Shown in pieces: positions 55,466 to 64,000 of a stretch of 64,000 nucleotides of DNA. The notes below the pieces were generated by a model that saw only the letters and a list, made by a program, of their open reading frames with translations, searched no databases and had not been told where the DNA came from. The DNA comes from Syngnathus acus (taxonomy: Eukaryota > Chordata > Actinopteri > Syngnathiformes > Syngnathidae), in NCBI RefSeq assembly GCF_901709675.1, contig NC_051092.1, forward strand, positions 4,220,491 to 4,284,490, written 5' to 3'. The translations under genes and the position numbers were made by a program. Position 1 is the stretch's first letter; each line of letters begins with the position of its first letter.

Positions 55466-56516
55466 ATGGACAGAATATTGACGAACTTTCCCCCTCTAAG
55501 GTAAGCTAAATAACCACAAAGGTGTAATTATATATCATTCATCGTTTCCAGCAAACTACTTAAAAGTGCAATGACGCCGACTGTCCGACAGATAGCGACG
55601 AAATACCCAGAACTTCCTTTTCTACTGATACTTTCCTCCCTATAAACAAATCGTCAAAATATGGAGCGCATATGTTTATGCTGGTATTGTTTGACGTCTA
55701 TTGTTTGTCATTTGAATTTAAAGTCTTAGTTGGGTATCTGGCGTGAATCCCTGTCCACCAATTGTAATTAAAAAAAAAAAAATCTTAAAATGGGTCTGGT
55801 AACGATGCGTTGTGCACGTCACACAAGATGTCGTCACCCTGACCAAAGCGTTTGCCCACCAACGACTTGGCATCTAGGCTATTAAACCCAAAAAGGTAAG
55901 AAGAGCTGTTTTATGAGCACCGATTACCGTTAACAAACAGTTTTGCCAGCATGATGCTATATGGCTGCTCGACAACAGTGTCATTTGGAAGAAAGACACA
56001 TCCCAACGCCGAATCTTCAGACTTGTGTGTAAGTCCTAAATTCACTGCAGCAAATAAAAATTAGGCCTAAACATATAACTCCGTGGTGGTCCAAATGTGT
56101 TTTAAAAGGACGATTATGGTTCAAATGAGCGTAGGTGTATATTGGTCATAAAATAGCAGACTGAGTCTTTGTAGTTCCATATGTTGTGGATATGAGTGGA
56201 AGTAGCACAACTTCCTGAGTGGATCCTCCTTTTTCCTGACTATAATTCCCCGTGAAGTCACTTTGGTGTTTCAAAGCCGTGTATCGCTACGGCGGGCAAA
56301 TGCTTCTTGGTCATTAAGGACAGGAAATGAAGAGGCGGGGGCCAAATGTTGATTTGTATTGTCTCTGCTTTTACAGGAGCTCTTGCATGCAACCTACAAG
56401 GAGTGACGGGAACCCGGTCTCACCATCTTCCCAGTCACGGGTCATTCCCCTGGACAGCGCACTCCTGGAATCCCAGCTGGAGGCCTGACCGAGGACACTG
56501 ACTGCAACACAATAAG
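55466..56516 (+). other. 5' exons of a divergent plus-strand gene, with a spliced 48-codon ORF
   Basis: Two exons are supported by splice signals: one ending at 55500 (CTCTAAG/GTAAGC) and one at 56377-56516 (TTTTACAG acceptor, AATAAG/GTGGGA donor). The ATG at 55466 has a good Kozak context (GCCATGG). The joined frame is MDRILTNFPPL, then RSSCMQPTRSDGNPVSP, and so on to a stop at 56486-56488, 48 aa. I do not recognise it. Because the second exon continues past the stop to a donor, the ORF looks like an upstream ORF in a leader whose main coding exons lie beyond the window. DENND2A, which I recall as a divergent neighbour of ADCK2 in mammals, is a candidate host gene. Confidence 0.45.
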
Positions 56517-59295
56517 GTGGGATCGATGCCAAACAGATGTTACTCCCACCAGCTCCTCCTTCCCGGCACAGCTATTGATGGACACGGCAGGATTTTTTAG
56601 TGCTCGCTTTTATTTCAAAGGCAGGGTCACTGATTTGCGCTTAGGGTTCACCAGGGATGGAGACTTTATGAAACGTTGAGATGTTCTGTCTCTGACGCGT
56701 ACGGAAACAAAAAACACCCATTCGATATACTTTACGTTGATGACATTTTAACAGAACTATATTTACTTACAAGTTGGCTATTTTGGGAGCTAGCCAGCTA
56801 GCTACTAAAAGCGCTATCATGGAGCTGCAACTCAGCGTTCATCAGCATTCATCACTGTCGATGACCAGTCCAAGTAAATAAAACAAATGTGCGGCACGTT
56901 TCAGTAGGAAATAGGAAGGGCCACGTTTGGAATTGGAGGGGGGGGCGCTTTGGTTTCCTTGACAACTCGTGCTCCAATCCCCTGTCCAGCTGCAGATTAG
57001 TTCAGCAGTGGGGGGTTTAGGTTGCGGTGGGAGGAGTTGAGGAATAGTGGGGTGATGATGGAAAATAGAGCGAGAAAGAGAGAGAGAAGGCAAGAGGGGG
57101 GTGGCCTGAGGAACGCGCCACTGGGAAAAGTTTTGAGAAACAGAGAGAGATAGGGAGAGAGGGAGGCATCACCACTGAGAGAAGTCACAGACAAAGTGGA
57201 AGGAAAATGAAAAAGGCTGTCAACATCTGAGGCCGCGCTTTGGTCGGGAGGAGGGATTTTCCGGACTTTTTCTGTCTCTTTTTCCTCCGACCCTCGGGCC
57301 GGCAGGACAGGCTTTGGAATGCCTGCCGAGAGGCGCCGGGGCATACGGAGTGAGGAGAGCCATGCGAGACGTGGATGCTGCCTTCTGCTGGCTCCGTTTA
57401 CGCCAAATGAGGGACGAACGCGGGAGCGCTTCATCGGGGCTGGGCCGGCTCGGAAAGGTCAGGAGTCATTTCTTTTCAGAGTGTGTTCAAAGATGGATGA
57501 AAATGTGACCTGGGTGGGATGAACGGATGGTATGCACAGTTTTTGATTTGGACCGTTTTCCTTCATCCTCATCTTCTCAATGGTTGGCCCCATAGTGTAG
57601 ATGAAAACATTTGGATAAAAGTCAGAGCGCATGCTGAAGCCATCACAAATTGGCAGGTTAAAGAAAAGGGGAGGGGGGGTGTTAAGCGGGGATGAGCATT
57701 CTTCGCAGTGAACAAAAGCAGCACTTTGAACAGGGCCCCTGCGCCTGCCTTGTTGCGAGGAGACACGGGCAAGCGTGGAAAGCTCTCCCGCGGAGCGCGC
57801 GGGAGTTGCTGTTTCAGGTCATTCGACTCGTGGAGCCAGAAATGCCGGCCTGTCATTTAATATGTATTCATATTAAAAGTAAACAAACACAAAAAACTTT
57901 AAGTCTGCTGAATAACTTAATTAACATTGTTTATGACCTGTGCACACTTTGTCAATGAGAGCTTACTGCCACCTACTGGAGTGGATGTGCAATGACACTT
58001 TATTTTAGTCCAGCGGAACAAAAATCTGCTAGAATTTGCGTTTAGTGTATTTTTTTTAACAGATTTTTTCTAGATTTCATTTGAGGTCTGAAATTTTGAT
58101 ATCCTAATTTCACAAAGTACTCACACTTTGCTTTTGACGCCAACAAGTGAAGAGTGGCGCTAATGTCAGGCACTTCTATCGTCTACTACTCACACGGAAG
58201 TAAAAATTCTCAGCACCGTAACTGGTGTCACCTATTTGGACAAATAAAGGCCTTACTTCAAAGTATGCAGAGTTCTCGCTCTCCAACAAAAAAAACCAAT
58301 CCAAGGCCCCCACCTGGCAAATATTTGAGCAGATCACACACATGGAAAAAGTCCAAACGACTGACGGATGGAGCGCTGCGACTCACGCAAGTCACTTGAT
58401 GACATCTGGCCGCCACTGCACAGGAAGCGATGCATTTTTAGCATTTAGGGCTTTGTTCGCCATCTGCAGCCAGCTCACGTGACATCACCGCCGAATAATA
58501 CACACACAATCCGCTTCTAGGAACCAACAGCGCAAGAAATTTATGCCGTCCATATGTATTTTTTTTCTAAACCGTGCGTGTAGAAAATGTGGTTTCCTTT
58601 TCAACTAGAAAAAATGTGGCGTTCATTTTTTCTCATTTTCTCTTTGAACTCTTCTCCAACAACACTTTAATATACATTTACATTGTTAGCGAGCACTACC
58701 GAGGTCAGACAATGAAAAAATGATTACATGCTAGGAAGTGCTGTTGCACTCCAGTCCTGTAGGTGGCAGCGGTTTTTAAAATGGCCCGATGCAAACAGAC
58801 AATATCAATCAAAACCTCCCCGTTTCCAAAGTTATCAAAAATAAATAAATTAAAAAAATGGTCAGATTCTCAGATTATCATGCAATGTAGCATTTAGAGT
58901 GATTTTTTTTTTTCCCCTCCTCGCTACATTTGTGACACGAGCAAAAACTGTTTTGGTTTCCTTTAGTATATTGAACATCGAAGCAGCTGTGCATCTCGCG
59001 TCCATCTTTGCGAGCGTCAAGGGACGTTGTCTTCCCCCCGTTAGCTAACTATCAGGAATGTCTGCTATGTCCTATAAGTGCAGACCCAGACCAGATTCTT
59101 ATCACTCAGCCAACATAATTCATTTCTTTGGCTCATTTTGTGTGATTTGTTAACGACCAAAAACAGGAGCGGGACATTTGATTTACTACCCCCCGTCGCA
59201 GCCAAGGAGTCCTTTGAAATTGGGACACACATTTTGTACACTTTTCAAATGTGAATCGGATGGCCCAAAAAAAAAAAAAAAAGCTTTTGCAACAC

Positions 59296-59299
<4 letters not shown>

Positions 59300-59335
<36 letters not shown>
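59300..59335. repeat. (GT)n microsatellite
   Basis: About 18 GT units following an A-rich run. Confidence 0.95.
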
Positions 59336-59336
<1 letters not shown>

Positions 59337-60234
59337 CACTTGAGGCTGCAAGTTGACAGTGGAGAGACGGTTTACACAAGTGGAGATAAAAAGCCAGGGA
59401 CTGTCTGCGAGACTGTCATAAAGTGGCCGCAATCTCGTCACGGCCGGCTGGAGCGGAGCCATTGTGTGCCGGAGTGGCTCGGGTGTTTACGTTCAAAACA
59501 GAGCCAGTGACTAACTGGAGTGTTTACAAGTTGTCGGATGCTTTTAAAGCATATACATAGTGCATACTAGATCCACACATCTATGTGCACCGTGTGCAAG
59601 AGGGAATTTAAAAAAGTAAGGCCAGATGCTTGACAAGTTAGTGAATCGTCTTTTTGGTGGGAGGAGAAAGTGGATAAATGGATATTTTTTGTGATGACTC
59701 ACAGGACTCCACTAGTCATCCAGAAATCTCACAGTGGTTTTTGTTATTGTCATTTAAGACATGTTAAGGTTGTAATTTTCACCGCTATATTTGCATTCTA
59801 TGATTTTAAAATGACCTTTAAAACCTCAACCCCTTCAAATATTGGGCCAGACTCCTCCACATGTTGTTCCATTTCTTGCACTGGAATGTCCAGATGTGCC
59901 GTCCCAATACTTTTGTCTGCACGCACTTGTCAAGTGGGCGCAACCTGTTTGTTTTTCCCCCCATTCTTTTCCAATCAAAAACAGTGACAGAAGTGCCGAA
60001 GGAGGTTCCGACCCTTTGCACCCTTGCTTCCCTGACAGGAACTTACTCTTTGACGGGCACTCAGCGGGGCGGCGTGCTAGACCGTGCCGCTGTTGCCACG
60101 GCGACACTCTGAAAAGAACGCGTCCTGCGGTGACGGCCAAAGAATCCAGATATAGCGTGGGGGGGCATTGTCTGGCTGTCATATTGGCAGATGGCCATGG
60201 TTCAAGTCACGATCAAAAACACCCGGAACCCCTT

Positions 60235-60260
60235 ACCCACCCACCCACCCACCCACCCAC
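60235..60260. repeat. (ACCC)n quadruplex-type repeat
   Basis: Six or more CCC blocks each separated by a single A. The minus strand reads as GGG blocks with one-base loops. Confidence 0.9.
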
Positions 60261-61629
60261 ACACATGTGCACACACATGGCTAATGCTAACCATATTACT
60301 GTACACACATAACCACATCTTAGACAGATGCATTGAGCAACAAATTCCATGTTCTGATCTGAAAGCTTGAAGAGAGATGCAAAAGCAACGTCACTTGCAG
60401 TACGATGGCAGGAATGTTTTGTGTCGTTTGCCAGAAACATCACAAACACACACATACCAGTTCAGTTTCTGACCATTGCGACCCAATGTGGCGGCAAACA
60501 CACCCCATTAAACACTTGTATGCGACTTGGAGGAGCGGAATAGGATCGCGAACGTACATTTAGGCTTGGCGGAGCAGCCCGGGCCCGCTTGCGGGCGCCA
60601 TCTGGAAAGGAATGCGGCCATCCGGGTTCAAAGTGGACCTCAAAAGTGGCCCCGCTGCTCTTTGATTTAGTCCCGGTTCGCCATATTGCGGAGAGCATTC
60701 CAAACAAAATGGGAAAAGGTTAGCGCATGCTTGGCTAGTTTGACTTTGCGCGCCACAATGTTTGATATGGAAACGCTGTAAGTCGGTTAAGTAGTTCCAG
60801 ACGCGTTTTTTTGAGAAATGAATGCTTTGAATCAGTTGCTTGAATAGAAACGAGAATGACAGTATACATGGCATGGATGACTTGGGCTGTACCATTTGTT
60901 TTTTGGAGCCTTAATTTGATCCTCAATTTGCTGCCGATTAATCGTTACACCTGTATTACTGACGCTTGTTTTTGAAATAATCGGCACAAATGGTGCATTG
61001 GATTAAATCAGGCGCTAATACGGAAATATATCCAACATATTTTTATTTTTTTTAAACCGGGGCATTCCCAGAGAAACCGAGAGTCAATCTCCATTCGTCT
61101 CAGTCGGTTTTCTTGGCTCAGGCTCGTCGATTTTGGTCAGCGGGTGTGTGGAGGTCAAAAACGTCGCCTCTGACTCCAGAGTTTACACTCCGGAAGTGCA
61201 CTTTCCCAAGCTCTCGCCTCATCGAGCTCCCCCGGGATGCTGGGTGGGAATGACAAAAATCTGTGTTTGGGCTCAGACATGAGCAGCAACGGGCCTGCGA
61301 GGGAGCTCTGGTGGGAATTTGCAACAAGGAAGCAAAGTTCGATGGTGAGGAGTTTGGCTATGCGGCTCTGTTAAAGAGACCGTGGCTTGGAGGAGAAATT
61401 TGATCCGGAGCCCAGAGGATAATGTTAGCAAGCAGCCAGGTTGTCGGAAAGACTCGGAGGTCTACTTTCAGGCTGTCTCTGGCTGTGGAGAAAACTTATG
61501 ACCATTTCAAATCAGAATTTTAAAGTGGGTCAACAGAATGTAGCATTAGCTAGCTTAATATGCTGGCTAGCCATCTAGGTTAGTGATTTTACTCTGTCAT
61601 GTTAGGTGGGGATCATCGCCAGCAGAATT

Positions 61630-62040
61630 GTTGCTTCTGTCAAGCAAATTTGGCACCACAGAAAGAGCCGGACTTTGGTTTCCATGTAAACTCCTATGTT
61701 AGCATATGTAGCTAGCTGTTCGTTGACTGGCCCATTTGCTTCATCAAACGGTCCAGTGGTTTTTAATTTTTTTCATTTAATAGAATAGAAAAGTGAAGAG
61801 TTTGTTTAATTCATCTTTATAGTAGTTTTTGAACAGAGTCATAATTTGGCAAATTTGGCTCCACCGATGGAGCAGGACTTTGGTTTTGATGTCAACGGCT
61901 AGCATCTCTAGCTAGCTGCTAGTTGATTAGTTGCTTCATCAGTGGTTTTTAATGTTTTTTTATTTACTAGAATAGTTTCAAAGTCAAGACTTTGTTTAAT
62001 CAATCTTCATAGTAGTTTTTTTTAACAGATTTATATTAAA
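61630..62040. repeat. diverged tandem duplication, period about 205 bp
   Basis: Two consecutive segments share, in order: AAATTTGGC, GGACTTTGGTT (61670 and 61875), TAGCTAGCTG, TTGCTTCATCA, AGTGGTTTTTAAT, AGAATAG, TTTGTTTAAT and CATAGTAGTTTTT-like blocks, with small indels. Confidence 0.75.
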
Positions 62041-63048
62041 ATGTTATTTAAACTATTGCCCGTACAGTTAAGAAATTACATTGAACTCTGTATTGGATCC
62101 ATTTCTGAAGCTTTTTGCTTGCGTACGTCTCAAGACGCGAGTTGTTTCATCTGACACAGGCAAATTCTGTGGATGAGCTTAAACGGGCCAACGTGAGAGC
62201 GGTTTAGAGGAGGGCCCTGAAAAACCGTTGGCATGGGCGCCTACTTTGTGGAGCCAGTGGGATAATTGAGAGCAGACCCAGGGATGAGTTAAGGGCTCGG
62301 CCGACGGGATCTTTTCTGACAGTCGGGACCGGAGGAGGAGCCGACTCAGCATCTGCGAAATGTAACGTGATCTCCGAGATGGAGAGCAGGAAGAGATTTG
62401 TTTGCTCTGCCTAATAAATTTGTCCTCCTCTCTTTCTAGCTTCACAGGGTTCTCGTTTTATAGATTTTTCCGATCTCAAAATGAGCATCAAGTAATTGTC
62501 AGCTTTTGCAAACTCGGTGTGTTTGTTCCCATTTGCGCTTATCTCCCGAAAGTACATCATTAGCTAGCAAGCCGCTGCGTTTACACAAAGCGTACTTTGG
62601 AATCGAAGTTAGCCAGTTTCGGGACGACCATCCGTAAATTCTCGACAGGTGCAAAGGCTTCTCTGCAGATCTTCTCTAACCTTGCAAAAAGCCCATTTTT
62701 AAGCAGCATTTTTTTTCTCTCTTTGCTGCTTGAACTTGCATTTCCATCAAGACACAAAACACGTCTCTTCTGTCTGCTGGTGTAAAGACAACGAAGAAAA
62801 TAACCGTTCATTACGCGGCGATCATGAGAAGCCCGCATTGTCGTGGCGCTCGGTCGGATCAGAAGCCTCTGGTGTATAATTTGGTGTTTGTTTACGCCTT
62901 CTTTGAGGTCATCATTTCGCCCATTCTTAAAAATCCCACAGATGCAATGAGAGGAAGCATCATGTCCCACGTGAGCTCAGAAACACAGCACCTGAGTTGT
63001 ATATTGTTTACTTCTGATGTCCATCCTTCACTAATTATGGAGCTAGAC

Positions 63049-63127
63049 CAGAGGTGTCAAAAAACTTTTGTCGCCGACCACATAAAATGATGTATCTGGC
63101 CCCCGGGCCTTGAGTTTGACACCTATG
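63049..63127. mobile_element. 79-bp hAT-type MITE
   Basis: The ends CAGAGGTGTCAAA and TTTGACACCTATG are inverted repeats of the kind found in hAT elements. They are flanked by 8-bp direct repeats AGCTAGAC (63041-63048) and AGCTAGAA (63128-63135), one mismatch. Internally TCTGGCCCCCGGGCC is also typical of these elements. No coding capacity. Confidence 0.75.
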
Positions 63128-64000
63128 AGCTAGAAGATGGAGAGCGAGACGCGGGTGCCGTTAATAGTTTTGGACTGTGTCTTGGCCTGCAGGGTGCATC
63201 ATTGGATGGAATCCATCCAATAAAAGGTCCCCATTCCAATTAATCACACATGCAAGAGGTACACAACAGTCGCAGAGTTGGCCTGCTTGGCTCTTGGCCA
63301 AAGCCTCGCTCTGAAATCAGCTTGGGAAAGCAACGGGGGCCCCTCCAGCAGGACAGAGACCCAAACAGGCAGCGTAAAAAGAGCGAAGGAGACTGCTGAG
63401 CCCAGATAAAATTCCATTGTTTATTTGCCCGAACCCCCCCCACCCCCTCCTCCCCATATGTCCCTTCCTTCCTTTACCGTCCAGCCTTCCTTTGCTTCTT
63501 CTGCAAAACGGTGAGCAAGAAAGACACTTGGCCAAACATTCAGGGTTGGATTAAATTGATAGCAGACAAGGACAAAGCGGACCAGATCTTTAAAGGATGG
63601 GGGTCCTCTACCCGGTGTGGGTGCAGGAAGAAAGTACAGAAAATAAACCTTATCCCCACTTTTACATTATATGAATCCAATTATGGCATATCGTGTTGCG
63701 CAACTTTTTTTTTTTTTTTTTTTACGTGAAACCGCACTTTTTTTGCATTCCGAGTCTGACCAAAAGTGTTGAAATGCAGCCAGCGACTTTTGTCCTTTTT
63801 AGGCAAGCAGAAAAGAGAGAGAGGGGGGGGGGGGGAGCGCATGACGATGAAGTCACGTTTAGCTGTTCCTGGTGTGATGGAGCCTCGGATGGTTATGAGA
63901 AGCAGCTGTTGGGGAGAGAACCGAATCACTGACAACAATCTCGAAGCTCCAGGAAGATTGACGAGTGAAACTGGTGCGTTGGCACGAGTCGGCGCTTGTC

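Larger units (their letters stand above)
56517..64000. other. probable long intron of the divergent gene
   Basis: No exon is firmly supported. Content: a purine-rich stretch at about 56990-57200, a possible alternative first exon at 57362-57457, a (GT)n repeat at 59300-59335, a quadruplex-type (ACCC)n at about 60235-60260, a diverged 205-bp tandem duplication at about 61630-62040, a small hAT-type MITE at 63049-63127, and poly-T and poly-G runs near 63705 and 63822. Assignment as intron is inference. Confidence 0.4.

Overview
The window is nuclear DNA of a compact-genome teleost fish. The genes have short, phase-conserved introns. They include tandem beta- and gamma-parvin genes and an apelin-receptor-like GPCR. 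(CA)n microsatellites, retrotransposon tails, MITEs and eukaryotic tRNA genes lie between and within them. All gene calls rest on splice-consistent translation compared with family sequences as I remember them; no search was run. The species cannot be named from the sequence.

Layout. At 0-3.7 kb there is non-coding DNA. Six genes then run on the minus strand: parvg (3.70-6.76 kb), parvb (8.76-17.50 kb), hdac10 (18.19-22.71 kb), an intronless apelin-receptor-like GPCR (23.34-24.59 kb) and pus7 (25.76-29.50 kb). Three tandem tRNA-Gly(UCC) genes lie antisense inside a parvb intron. A tRNA-Thr(AGU) gene sits between the divergent pus7 and srpk2 promoters. srpk2 occupies 31.7-52.25 kb on the plus strand, with a tRNA-Lys(CUU) gene antisense in its first intron. 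adck2 (52.48-54.89 kb, minus) converges tail-to-tail with srpk2. A divergent plus-strand transcription unit begins at about 55.45 kb and probably runs out of the window through a long intron.

Full exon chains could be built for parvg (327 aa), parvb (359 aa), hdac10 (680 aa), pus7 (627 aa), srpk2 (811 or 818 aa) and adck2 (606 aa). Every junction is in frame. The genes do not form a pathway. The parvins act at integrin adhesions, HDAC10 deacetylates polyamines, PUS7 pseudouridylates RNA, SRPK2 phosphorylates SR splicing factors, and ADCK2 is a mitochondrial UbiB-family kinase-like protein.

The most interesting signals are: a pair of equal-length (93 nt), same-phase tandem exons in srpk2 that look mutually exclusive and swap part of the substrate-docking region between an SRPK2-like and an SRPK1-like version; a phase-compatible alternative first exon in parvb; a serine-rich insertion in intracellular loop 1 of the GPCR; and the antisense tRNA-Gly triplet, whose last copy ends 34 nt from a parvb splice donor.
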